Source: Mycolicibacillus koreensis (GTDB taxonomy: Bacteria; Actinomycetota; Actinomycetes; Mycobacteriales; Mycobacteriaceae). From it: a stretch of DNA of 55,554 bases. Below are positions 15,661 to 25,436 of the stretch, in pieces. A program made the translations under genes and the position numbers. Each line of letters starts with the position of its first letter. The stretch's first letter is position 1. The stretch covers positions 1 to 55,554 of the forward strand of contig NZ_NCXO01000028.1 in assembly GCF_002104795.1 (NCBI RefSeq), given 5' to 3'. Below the pieces are notes generated by a model. That model saw only the letters and a program-made list of their open reading frames with translations, had not been told where the DNA came from and did not search any database.

Positions 15661-18600
15661 GTGACGATCTATGAGCACGACCGGGTGTCCGCCGACCACG
15701 ACGGGACGTTTCCGCAAACCCATGCTCTGGTAGATCGTCTCAACACCGGCGAGCCCTACGCGGTGGCGTTCGGCGGGCAGGGTGCCGCCTGGCTGGAGAC
15801 CCTGGAGGAACTGGTCTCCTCGGCCGGCATCGAAGCCGAGCTCACCACCCTGGCCGGCGAGGCCGACCTGCTGCTCGAGCCGGTCGCCCGCGAACTCGTC
15901 GTTGTGCGCCCCATCGGGTTCGAGCCGTTGAGTTGGGTGCGTGCGCTGGCCGCCGAGGACCCGATCCCGTCGCAGAACCAGCTGACCTCGGCTGCGGTGT
16001 CGGTGCCCGGGGTGCTGCTCACCCAGATCGCCGCGGTGCGCGCCCTGGCCCGCCAGGGCCTGGACCTGGCGGCCACCCCGCCGGTCGCGCTGGCCGGGCA
16101 CTCCCAAGGCGTGCTGGCCGTGGAGTCGGTGAAAGCCGCGGGCGCCAACGACGTCCAACTCGTGGCGATGGCCCAGCTGATCGGTGCGGCCGGGACCCTG
16201 GTGGCGCGTCGGCGCGGCATCACGATCTCCGGGGACCGGCCGCCGATGGTGTCGGTCACCAACGTCGACCCGGAACGGATGTTCCAACTCCTCGAAGACT
16301 TCGCCGCCGACGTGCGCACGGTGCTGCCGCCGGTGCTGTCGATCCGCAACGGCCGGCGGTCCGTCGTCATCACCGGCACCCCCGAGCAGCTGTCCCGGTT
16401 CGAGCTGTACTGCGAGCAGATCGCCGAGAAGGAGGCCGCCGAGCGCAAGAACAAGCTGCGCGGCGGCGCGGTGTTCGCCCCGGTCTTCGAACCGGTCCAG
16501 GTCGAGGTCGGCTTCCACTCGCCGCGGCTGGCCGACGGCATCGACCTGGTCGCCGGATGGGCGGCCACGATCGGGTTCAGCGACGAGATGGTGGCGCTGG
16601 CGCGGGAGATGACCGAGGCCATCCTGGTGCGCCAGGTCGACTGGGTCGACGAGATCACCGAGCTGCACCAGGCGGGGGCGCACTGGATCCTGGATCTGGG
16701 CCCCGGCGACATCCTGACCCGGCTGACCGCGCCGGTGGTGCGCGGCCTGGGCATCGGCGTGGTGCCGGTGGCCACCCGCGGCGGCCAGCGCAACCTGTTC
16801 ACCGTCGGCGCGGTGCCCGAGGTGGCCGCGCCGTGGTCGAGCTACGCCCCGCGCGCGGTGCGGCTGCCCGACGGCCGGGTCAAACTCGACACCAAGTTCA
16901 CCCGGCTCACCGGACGGTCCCCGATCCTGCTGGCCGGCATGACCCCGACCACCGTCGACGCCAAGATCGTGGCGGCCGCCGCCAACGCCGGGCACTGGGC
17001 CGAGCTCGCCGGCGGCGGGCAGGTCACCGAGGAGATCTTCACCGCCCGCATCGAGGAGCTCACCGGGCTGCTGGAGCCGGGCCGCACCATCGAGTTCAAC
17101 ACCTTGTTCCTCGACCCCTACCTGTGGAAACTGCAGGTCGGCGGCAAGCGGCTGGTGCAGAAGGCGCGCGCGTCCGGCGCCCCCATCGACGGGGTGGTGG
17201 TCAGCGCCGGTATCCCCGACCTCGAAGAGGCCGTCGAGCTCATCGACGAACTGGGCGACGCCGGCATCAGCCATGTGGTGTTCAAGCCGGGCACCATCGA
17301 GCAGATCCGCTCGGTGATCCGCATCGCCGCCGAGGTGCCCACCAAACCGGTCATCGCCCACGTCGAAGGTGGCCGCGCCGGGGGCCACCACTCCTGGGAG
17401 GACCTCGACGACCTGCTGTTGACCACCTACTCCGAGCTGCGCTCCCAGCCCAACATCACCGTCTGCGTCGGCGGCGGGATCGGCACGCCGGAGCAGGCCG
17501 CCGACTACCTGACCGGCCGGTGGGCCGAACGCTACGGGTTCCCGTCGATGCCGGTCGACGGCATCCTCGTCGGGACCGCCGCGATGGCCACCCAGGAGGC
17601 CACCACTTCGCCGTCGGTGAAGCAGATGCTGGTGGAGACCACCGGGACCGACCAGTGGATCCGCGCCGGCGGCGCCCAGGGCGGGATGGCGTCGAGCCGC
17701 AGCCAACTCGGCGCCGACATCCACGAGATCGACAACACCGCCTCCCGGTGCGGCCGGCTGCTCGACGAGGTGGCCGGCGACGCCGAGGCGGTGGCCGCCC
17801 GCCGCGACGAACTGATCGCCGCGATGGCCGACACCGCCAAGCCCTACTTCGGCGACGTCGCCGAGATGACCTACGCCGCCTGGCTGCGCCGCTACGTCGA
17901 ACTGGCGATCGGCGCCGGGGATTCGACCGCCGACACCGCCTCCCCGGACAGCCCGTGGCTGGCCGACACCTGGCGCGACCGCTTCGGGTCGATGTTGCAG
18001 CGCGCCGAGGCCCGGCTGCACGCGGTGGAGTCCGGCCCCATCGAGACGCTGTTCGCCGACACCGAGGCCGGCCGCGCCCTGCTGGAACGCCCGGACGACG
18101 CCATCGCCACCCTGCTCGCCGCCTACCCCGACGCCGAGACGGTGCTGCTACACCCCGCCGACGTGCCGTTTTTCACCCAGCTGTGCAAGACGCCGGGCAA
18201 GCCGGTCAACTTCGTTCCGGTCATCGACAAGGACGTGCGCCGCTGGTGGCGCAGCGACTCGCTGTGGCAGGCCCACGACGCCCGCTACACCGCCGACCAG
18301 GTGTGCATCATCCCGGGGACGGCCGCCGTCGCCGGGATCACCCGGGTCGACGAGCCGGTCGGGGACCTGCTGGACCGCTTCGAGCAGGCCACCATCGACG
18401 ACGTGCTCGGCCGCGACGGCGACCCGCAGCCGGTGACCGCGCGGCGGATCGGCCGCACCGACGTCACCGGCCCGCTGGCCGTCGCCCTGGACGCCCCCGA
18501 CGTGCTGTGGGCCGGGCGCACCGCCACCAACCCGGTGCACCGCCTCGGCGCGGCCACCGAGTGGCAGGTGCACGACGGCTCCGAGGACCGCAGCGCCACC

Positions 18601-21600
18601 CACCCGGCCACCGGGGCGCGGCTGGAGGTCGTCTCGGATCCGGCCGGCACCGACGCGCCGAACACGGCCACCGTGCTGCTCAGCGTGCCGCTGTCGGACA
18701 CCTGGATCCAGATCCCGTTGACCCTGCCCGCCGGCGTCGCCGACGGGGTCACCCCGATGGTGCACACCGACGACGCCGCCGCGGCGATGCGTGCCGTGCT
18801 GGCGATCGCCGCCGGGGCCGACGGCCCGGACGCGCTCGCACCGGTCAGCGGCGGCGCGACCACCGTCACCGTCGCCTGGGACCCCGAGCGGGTCGCCGAC
18901 CACACCGGGGTCACCGCCGTGTTCGGTGCGCCGCTGGCCCCGGGGCTGACCCCGGTGCCCGACACCCTGGTCGGTCGCTGCTGGCCGGCGGTGTTCGCCG
19001 CGATCGGCGCGGCCACCACCGCGGCCGGATTCCCGGTCGTCGAGGGCCTGCTGTCGCTGGTGCACCTCGACCACGCCGCGCACCTGCTGGCCCCGCTGCC
19101 GGCCGAGGCGACCGAGTTGACCGTCACCGCCGAGGCCGGCACCGCCACCGACACCGAGGTCGGCCGGGTCGTTCCGGTCGCGGTGACCGTCGCCGGCCCG
19201 GACGGCACCGTGCTGGCCACCCTGGCGGAACGGTTCGCGATCCGCGGGCGCACCGGTGCGCTGGAGCTCACCGACCCGCAGCGTGCCGGGGGAGCGGTGT
19301 CGCACAACGCCACCGACACCCCGCGGCGGCGCCGCCGCGACGTCACCGTCACCGCCCCGGCGGACATGCGTCCGTTCGCGGTGGTCTCCGGGGACCACAA
19401 CCCGATCCACACCGACCGGGCCGCCGCCCTGCTCGCCGGGCTGGACTCGCCGATCGTGCACGGCATGTGGCTGTCGGCCGCCGCGCAGCACGCGGTGACC
19501 GCCACCGACGGGCAGGCCCGCCCGCCGGCGCGGCTGATCGGCTGGACCGCCCGGTTTTTGGGCATGGTGCGCCCCGGCGACGAGGTGGACTTCCGCGTCG
19601 ACCGTGTCGGCATCGACCAGGGCGCGGAGGTCCTGGAGGTCGCCGCCCGGATCGGCTCGGAGCTGGTCATGTCGGCGACTGCGCGGCTGGCCGCGCCGAA
19701 AACCGTCTACGCCTTCCCCGGTCAGGGCATTCAGCACAAGGGCATGGGCATGGAGGTCCGGGCCCGCTCCAAGGCGGCCCGCAAGGTGTGGGACTCCGCC
19801 GACGCGTTCACCCGCGAGACCCTGGGGTTCTCGGTGCTGCACGTGGTGCGCGACAACCCGACGTCGCTGATCGCCTCCGGGGTGCACTACCAGCACCCGG
19901 AGGGGGTGCTGTATCTGACCCAGTTCACCCAGGTGGCGATGGCGACGGTGGCCGCCGCCCAGGTCGCCGAGATGCGCGAGCAGGGCGCGTTCGTCGAAGA
20001 CGCCATCGCCTGCGGTCACTCGGTCGGTGAATACACCGCGCTGGCCTGCGTGTCCGGCGTCTACGAGCTGGAGGCGCTGCTGGAGGTGGTGTTCCACCGC
20101 GGCTCGAAGATGCACGACATCGTGCCGCGGGACGCGTTCGGCGCGTCCAACTACCGGCTGGCCGCCATCCGCCCGTCGCAGATCGACCTCGACGACGCCG
20201 ACGTCACCGCGTTCGTCGCCGAGATCGCCGACCGCACCGGGGAATTCCTGCAGATCGTCAACTTCAACCTGCGGGGTTCGCAGTACGCGATCGCCGGCAC
20301 GGTGCGCGGCCTGGAGGAGCTGGAGGCCGAGGTCGAACGCCGACGCGAACGCAGCGGCGGGCGGCGCTCGTTCATCATGGTGCCCGGCATCGACGTGCCG
20401 TTCCACTCCGAGGTGCTGCGCGTCGGCGTCGACGACTTCCGCCGTTCGCTGGAACGGGTGATGCCCCGCGACCAGGATCCGGCGCTGATCATCGGGCGCT
20501 ACATCCCCAACCTGGTGCCCAAGCCGTTCAGCCTGGACCGCGAGTTCGTCCAGGAGATCCGCGACCTGGTGCCGGCCGAGCCGCTCGACGAGATCCTCGC
20601 CGACTACGACACCTGGCGCAACGACAAGCCGCGCGAGCTGTGCCGCAAGATCGTCATCGAACTGCTGGCCTGGCAGTTCGCCAGCCCGGTGCGCTGGATC
20701 GAAACCCAGGATCTGCTGTTCATCGAGGAGGCCGCCGGCGGGCTCGGGGTGGAACGCTTCGTGGAGATCGGGGTGAAGTCGGCCCCGACCGTGGCGGGGC
20801 TGGCCACCAACACCTTGAAGCTGCCCGAGTACGCCCACAGCACCGTGCAGGTGCTCAACGTCGAACGCGACGCGCCGGTGCTGTTCGCCACCGACACCGA
20901 TCCCGAACCCGACGACGACGAGGTCGACGCCGCCGACGCCGCCGGCTCCGACGCCACGGCCGCCGATGCGGTTCCCGCCGTCGCCCCGGCCGCGCCCGCG
21001 GCCGCCCCGGCGGCGCCGACCGGTGCGCCCCGCCCCGAGGATCTCGGCTTCGACGCCGCCGACGCCACCCTGGCGCTGATCGCGCTGAGCGCGAAGATGC
21101 GGCTGGATCAGATCGAGCCGCTGGACTCCATCGAGTCGATCACCGACGGGGCGTCCTCGCGACGCAACCAACTGTTGGTCGACCTCGGCTCGGAGCTCAA
21201 CCTCGGTGCCATCGACGGTGCGGCCGAAGCCGACCTGGCCGGGCTGCGCTCGCAGGTCACCAAACTGGCGCGCACCTACAAGCCGTTCGGGCCGGTGCTC
21301 GCCGATTCGATCAACGACCAGCTGCGCACCGTGCTCGGGCCGTCCGGCAAACGGCCGGCCGCCATCACCGAACGGGTCAAAAAGACCTGGGAGCTCGGTG
21401 ACGGCTGGGCCAAACACGTCACCGTCGAGGTGGCGCTGGGCACCCGGGAGGGCACCAGCGTGCGCGGCGGGGCGCTCGGCGGACTGCACGAGGGTGCCCT
21501 GGGCGACGCCGCCGCCGTCGACGCCGCCGTCGACGCCGCGGTGGCCGCCGTCGCCGCCCGCCACGGGGTGGCCGTCGGTCTGCCGTCGGCGGGCGGGGGC

Positions 21601-24600
21601 GCCGGTGGGGCCACCGTCGACGCCGCCGCACTCAGCGAGTTCACCGACCAGATCACCGGCCGCGACGGGGTGCTGGCCTCCGCGGCCCGCCTCGTGCTCG
21701 GCCAGCTCGGCCTGGACAACCCGGTCACCGTGGAGTCGGCCGGGACCGACGCCGAGCTGATAGACCTGGTCACCGCCGAGCTCGGCGCGGACTGGCCGCG
21801 GCTGGTCGCCCCGGCCTTCGACGCGAAGAAGGCCGTCGTCTTCGACGACCGCTGGGCCAGTGCCCGCGAGGACCTGGCCACCCTGTGGCTGGCCGCCGAC
21901 GCCGACGTCGACGCCGACTGGGGGCGTCTGGCCGAACGGTTCGAAGGCGCCGGGCACACCGTCGCCACCCAGGCCACCTGGTGGCAGGGCAAGGCGCTGG
22001 CCGCCGGGCGCACCATCCACGCCTCGCTGTACGGGCGGATCGCCGCCGGGGCGGAGAACCCCGGTGTCGGCGTGCACAGCGACGAGGTCGCGGTCGTGAC
22101 CGGCGCGTCGAAGGGCTCGATCGCCGCTGCGGTGGCCGGCCGGCTCCTCGACGGCGGAGCCACCGTCATCGCCACCACGTCACGTCTCGACGACGACCGG
22201 TTGGCGTTCTACCGCAGCCTCTACCGCGAGCACGCCCGGTTCGGTGCGCGGCTGTGGGTGGTGCCGGCGAACATGGCCTCCTACCACGACATCGATGCGC
22301 TGGTCGAGTGGATCGGCAGCGAACAGGTGGAGAACCTGGGGCCGGTCTCGATCCACCTCAAGGACGCGCAGACCCCGACGCTGCTGTTCCCGTTCGCCGC
22401 GCCGCGGGTGGCCGGCGACCTGTCGGAGGCCGGTGCGCGCGCCGAGATGGAGATGAAGGTGCTGCTGTGGGCCGTGCAGCGGCTCATCGGTGGCCTGTCG
22501 CGCATCGGTGCCGAACGCGACATCGCCTCGCGGCTGCACGTGGTGCTGCCCGGCTCACCCAACCGCGGGATGTTCGGCGGTGACGGCGCCTACGGCGAGG
22601 CCAAATCCGCCCTGGACGCGGTGGTGTCGCGCTGGAGTGCGGAGTCGTCGTGGGCCGAGCGGGTCAGCCTGGCGCACGCCCTGATCGGCTGGACCCGGGG
22701 CACCGGTCTGATGGGCCACAACGACGCGATCGTCTCCGCGGTCGAAGAGGCCGGGGTGAGGACCTACTCCACCGCGGAGATGGCCGCGATGCTCGTCGGG
22801 CTCTGCGACGTGGAGTCGAAGGTGGCGGCCGCGGCCGCCCCGATCGAGGCGGACCTCACCGGCGGGCTCGCCGAGGCGAACCTGGACATGGGGGAGCTGG
22901 CCAAAAAGGCCCGCGCGGAGATGACCGCCGAGGCCGAGGACGCGGACGACGCGGCCGATGCGGCGAGCACCATCGCCGCGCTGCCCAGCCCGCCGCGGTT
23001 GACCGCCCCGGCGCCCGCACCGGAGTGGGCCGACCTCGATGTCGACCCCGCCGACCTGGTGGTCGTCGTCGGCGGCGCCGAACTCGGCCCGCTGGGCTCC
23101 TCGCGCACCCGCTACGAGATGGAGATCTCCGGGGAACTGTCGGCCGCCGGGGTGCTGGAGTTGGCCTGGACCACCGGCCTGGTCCGCTGGGAGGACGACC
23201 CGACGCCGGGCTGGTACGACACCGAATCCGGTGATCTGGTCGACGAGGCGGAGCTGGTGGAGCGCTACCACGACACCGTCGTCGAACGGGTCGGCATCCG
23301 CGAGTTCGTCGACGACGGCGCGATCGACCCCGATCACGCCTCACCGCTTCTGGTCAGCGTCTTCCTGGACAAGGACTTCTCCTTCGTGGTGTCCAGTGAG
23401 GCCGACGCGCGCGCGTTCGTGGAGTTCGACCCCGCGCACACCGTCATCCGCCCGGTGCCCGAGTCCGGCGACTGGGAGGTGATCCGCAAGGCCGGCACCG
23501 AGATCCGGGTGCCCCGCAAGACGAAGCTGTCCCGGACCGTGGGGGCGCAGATCCCGACCGGGTTCGACCCGACCGTGTGGGGGATCAGCCAGGACATGGC
23601 CACCTCGATCGACCGGGTGGCGCTGTGGAACATCGTGGCGACCGTGGATGCGTTCCTGTCGGCCGGCTTCACCCCGGCCGAGCTGATGCGCTGGGTGCAC
23701 CCGTCGTTGGTGGCCAGCACCCAGGGCACCGGGATGGGCGGCATGACCTCGATGCAGACCATGTACCACGGCAACCTGTTGGGCCGGTCCAAGCCGAACG
23801 ACATCCTCCAGGAGGTGCTGCCCAACGTCGTCGCCGCGCACGTGGTGCAGTCCTACATCGGCTCCTACGGGGCGATGATCCACCCGGTCGCCGCCTGTGC
23901 GACCGCCGCGGTCTCGGTCGAGGAGGGTGTCGACAAGATCCGGCTGGGCAAGGCCGAACTCGTCGTCACCGGCGGGTTCGACGACCTGACCCTGGAGGCG
24001 ATCATCGGCTTCGGGGACATGGCGGCCACCGCCGACACCGAGATGATGCGCGCCAAGGGCATCAGCGACGCCAAGTTCTCCCGCGCCAACGACCGGCGCC
24101 GGCTCGGCTTCGTCGAAGCCCAGGGCGGCGGCACGATCCTGTTGGCCCGCGGCGATCTGGCCGCCAAGATGGGGTTGCCGGTGCTCGCGGTGGTGGGCTA
24201 CGCCCAGAGCTTCGGCGACGGGGTGCACACCTCGATCCCGGCACCGGGTCTGGGCGCGCTGGGCGCCGGGCGCGGTGGCCGCGACTCGATGCTGGCCCGC
24301 TCGCTGACCAAGCTGGGGGTGGGTGCCGACGACATCGCGGTCGTCTCCAAACACGACACCTCGACGCTGGCCAACGACCCCAACGAGACCGAACTGCACG
24401 AGCGTCTGGCGGCCGCGCTGGGTCGTTCCGCGGGGGCGCCGCTGTTCGTGGTGAGCCAGAAGACGCTGACCGGGCACGCCAAGGGCGGTGCGGCCGTCTT
24501 CCAGATCATGGGCCTGTGCCAGATCCTGCGCGACGGGGTGATCCCGCCCAACCGCAGCCTGGACTGCGTCGACGACGAGTTGGCCTCCTCGGAACACTTC

Positions 24601-24948
24601 GTGTGGGTGCGCGAGCCCCTGCGGATGGGGGAGCGGCTCCCGCTCAAGGCCGGGCTGGTGACCAGCCTCGGGTTCGGGCACGTGTCGGGGCTGGTGGCGC
24701 TGGTGCACCCGCAGGCGTTCTTGGCGGCACTGGCCCCCGATCAGCGGCGCGACTACACCGAACGGGCCAACGCCCGACTGCTGGCCGGTCAGCGCCGGCT
24801 GGCCGCGGCGATCGCGGGCGGGCCGGCCATGTACGAGCGGCCGGCCAACCGCCGGTTCGACAAGGACGGCGCGGAGAAACGCCAGGAAGCGGCGATGTTG
24901 ATCAACGCCGCCGCACGCCTCGGCGATGGCGAGGTCTACATCGGTTAG
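15661..24948 (+). CDS. fas: Type I fatty acid synthase
   Basis: A 3095-residue multidomain enzyme that makes acyl-CoAs de novo and supplies mycolate precursors; the M. tuberculosis enzyme is about 3070 residues. Domains in order: acetyltransferase (Ser148 in GHSQG), enoyl reductase (LLAGMTPTTVDAKIVAAAANAGH region, about 410-780), hot-dog dehydratase (GDHNPIH around 1244-1250), malonyl/palmitoyl transferase (FPGQG near 1353; Ser1454 in GHSVG), an Ala/Pro-rich linker (about 1765-1790), acyl carrier protein (Ser1832 in DGASSRRNQ is the likely phosphopantetheine site by alignment with fungal FAS), ketoreductase (TGASKG near 2146; Tyr2311 and Lys2315) and ketosynthase (Cys2746, His2898, His2939). 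All key residues are present. GTG 15661 has GGGAG upstream. acpS follows 52 bp downstream and loads the ACP. Confidence 0.98.
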   Translation: MTIYEHDRVSADHDGTFPQTHALVDRLNTGEPYAVAFGGQGAAWLETLEELVSSAGIEAELTTLAGEADLLLEPVARELVVVRPIGFEPLSWVRALAAEDPIPSQNQLTSAAVSVPGVLLTQIAAVRALARQGLDLAATPPVALAGHSQGVLAVESVKAAGANDVQLVAMAQLIGAAGTLVARRRGITISGDRPPMVSVTNVDPERMFQLLEDFAADVRTVLPPVLSIRNGRRSVVITGTPEQLSRFELYCEQIAEKEAAERKNKLRGGAVFAPVFEPVQVEVGFHSPRLADGIDLVAGWAATIGFSDEMVALAREMTEAILVRQVDWVDEITELHQAGAHWILDLGPGDILTRLTAPVVRGLGIGVVPVATRGGQRNLFTVGAVPEVAAPWSSYAPRAVRLPDGRVKLDTKFTRLTGRSPILLAGMTPTTVDAKIVAAAANAGHWAELAGGGQVTEEIFTARIEELTGLLEPGRTIEFNTLFLDPYLWKLQVGGKRLVQKARASGAPIDGVVVSAGIPDLEEAVELIDELGDAGISHVVFKPGTIEQIRSVIRIAAEVPTKPVIAHVEGGRAGGHHSWEDLDDLLLTTYSELRSQPNITVCVGGGIGTPEQAADYLTGRWAERYGFPSMPVDGILVGTAAMATQEATTSPSVKQMLVETTGTDQWIRAGGAQGGMASSRSQLGADIHEIDNTASRCGRLLDEVAGDAEAVAARRDELIAAMADTAKPYFGDVAEMTYAAWLRRYVELAIGAGDSTADTASPDSPWLADTWRDRFGSMLQRAEARLHAVESGPIETLFADTEAGRALLERPDDAIATLLAAYPDAETVLLHPADVPFFTQLCKTPGKPVNFVPVIDKDVRRWWRSDSLWQAHDARYTADQVCIIPGTAAVAGITRVDEPVGDLLDRFEQATIDDVLGRDGDPQPVTARRIGRTDVTGPLAVALDAPDVLWAGRTATNPVHRLGAATEWQVHDGSEDRSATHPATGARLEVVSDPAGTDAPNTATVLLSVPLSDTWIQIPLTLPAGVADGVTPMVHTDDAAAAMRAVLAIAAGADGPDALAPVSGGATTVTVAWDPERVADHTGVTAVFGAPLAPGLTPVPDTLVGRCWPAVFAAIGAATTAAGFPVVEGLLSLVHLDHAAHLLAPLPAEATELTVTAEAGTATDTEVGRVVPVAVTVAGPDGTVLATLAERFAIRGRTGALELTDPQRAGGAVSHNATDTPRRRRRDVTVTAPADMRPFAVVSGDHNPIHTDRAAALLAGLDSPIVHGMWLSAAAQHAVTATDGQARPPARLIGWTARFLGMVRPGDEVDFRVDRVGIDQGAEVLEVAARIGSELVMSATARLAAPKTVYAFPGQGIQHKGMGMEVRARSKAARKVWDSADAFTRETLGFSVLHVVRDNPTSLIASGVHYQHPEGVLYLTQFTQVAMATVAAAQVAEMREQGAFVEDAIACGHSVGEYTALACVSGVYELEALLEVVFHRGSKMHDIVPRDAFGASNYRLAAIRPSQIDLDDADVTAFVAEIADRTGEFLQIVNFNLRGSQYAIAGTVRGLEELEAEVERRRERSGGRRSFIMVPGIDVPFHSEVLRVGVDDFRRSLERVMPRDQDPALIIGRYIPNLVPKPFSLDREFVQEIRDLVPAEPLDEILADYDTWRNDKPRELCRKIVIELLAWQFASPVRWIETQDLLFIEEAAGGLGVERFVEIGVKSAPTVAGLATNTLKLPEYAHSTVQVLNVERDAPVLFATDTDPEPDDDEVDAADAAGSDATAADAVPAVAPAAPAAAPAAPTGAPRPEDLGFDAADATLALIALSAKMRLDQIEPLDSIESITDGASSRRNQLLVDLGSELNLGAIDGAAEADLAGLRSQVTKLARTYKPFGPVLADSINDQLRTVLGPSGKRPAAITERVKKTWELGDGWAKHVTVEVALGTREGTSVRGGALGGLHEGALGDAAAVDAAVDAAVAAVAARHGVAVGLPSAGGGAGGATVDAAALSEFTDQITGRDGVLASAARLVLGQLGLDNPVTVESAGTDAELIDLVTAELGADWPRLVAPAFDAKKAVVFDDRWASAREDLATLWLAADADVDADWGRLAERFEGAGHTVATQATWWQGKALAAGRTIHASLYGRIAAGAENPGVGVHSDEVAVVTGASKGSIAAAVAGRLLDGGATVIATTSRLDDDRLAFYRSLYREHARFGARLWVVPANMASYHDIDALVEWIGSEQVENLGPVSIHLKDAQTPTLLFPFAAPRVAGDLSEAGARAEMEMKVLLWAVQRLIGGLSRIGAERDIASRLHVVLPGSPNRGMFGGDGAYGEAKSALDAVVSRWSAESSWAERVSLAHALIGWTRGTGLMGHNDAIVSAVEEAGVRTYSTAEMAAMLVGLCDVESKVAAAAAPIEADLTGGLAEANLDMGELAKKARAEMTAEAEDADDAADAASTIAALPSPPRLTAPAPAPEWADLDVDPADLVVVVGGAELGPLGSSRTRYEMEISGELSAAGVLELAWTTGLVRWEDDPTPGWYDTESGDLVDEAELVERYHDTVVERVGIREFVDDGAIDPDHASPLLVSVFLDKDFSFVVSSEADARAFVEFDPAHTVIRPVPESGDWEVIRKAGTEIRVPRKTKLSRTVGAQIPTGFDPTVWGISQDMATSIDRVALWNIVATVDAFLSAGFTPAELMRWVHPSLVASTQGTGMGGMTSMQTMYHGNLLGRSKPNDILQEVLPNVVAAHVVQSYIGSYGAMIHPVAACATAAVSVEEGVDKIRLGKAELVVTGGFDDLTLEAIIGFGDMAATADTEMMRAKGISDAKFSRANDRRRLGFVEAQGGGTILLARGDLAAKMGLPVLAVVGYAQSFGDGVHTSIPAPGLGALGAGRGGRDSMLARSLTKLGVGADDIAVVSKHDTSTLANDPNETELHERLAAALGRSAGAPLFVVSQKTLTGHAKGGAAVFQIMGLCQILRDGVIPPNRSLDCVDDELASSEHFVWVREPLRMGERLPLKAGLVTSLGFGHVSGLVALVHPQAFLAALAPDQRRDYTERANARLLAGQRRLAAAIAGGPAMYERPANRRFDKDGAEKRQEAAMLINAAARLGDGEVYIG

Positions 24949-25000
24949 CGTTAGCGGCTATGGTCCCCGAAGATGAGCGCAGGCAAGCAGGAGCGCAGGC

Positions 25001-25393
25001 ATGAGCATCGTCGGCGTGGGGATCGACCTGGTCAGCATCCCGGACTTCGCGGAACAGGTCGATCAGCCCGGAACAGTGTTCGCCGAGACCTTCACCCCCG
25101 GTGAGCGCCGGGACGCCTCGGACAAGAGTTCCTCGGCGGCCCGGCACCTGGCGGCCCGCTGGGCGGCCAAGGAGGCCGTCATCAAGGCCTGGTCGGGCTC
25201 GCGGTTCGCCCAGAAACCGGTGCTGCCGGAGGCGATCCACCGCGACATCGAGGTCGTCACCGACATGTGGGGTCGGCCTCGGGTTCGCCTGACCGGCGAG
25301 ATCGCCCAACATCTGGCCGACGTCACCATCCACGTGTCGCTGACCCACGAGAACGACACCGCCGCCGCGGTCGCGATCCTGGAAATCCTGTAG
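25001..25393 (+). CDS. acpS: Holo-ACP synthase
   Basis: A 130-residue phosphopantetheinyl transferase that moves 4'-phosphopantetheine from CoA to the ACP serine of Fas and of other carrier proteins. The signature motifs are complete: GVGIDLVSI with Asp9, ARWAAKEAVIKAW with Glu58 (Mg binding), and SLTHENDTAAA. The length equals that of mycobacterial AcpS. ATG 25001 is preceded by CAGGAG. It is in the conserved fas-acpS arrangement and very likely shares the fas promoter. Confidence 0.96.
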   Translation: MSIVGVGIDLVSIPDFAEQVDQPGTVFAETFTPGERRDASDKSSSAARHLAARWAAKEAVIKAWSGSRFAQKPVLPEAIHRDIEVVTDMWGRPRVRLTGEIAQHLADVTIHVSLTHENDTAAAVAILEIL

Positions 25394-25436
25394 TGGCGGT
25401 GGCGCACCCGCCGCCCGGCTCACCCCGGGGCCCGCG

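Noticed and set aside
18148..22077. A 1309-codon frame on the minus strand inside fas
   Set aside because: It is antisense to the conserved DH, MPT and ACP regions of Fas, has no ribosome site or domain, and consists of low-complexity Gly/Arg/Val text.
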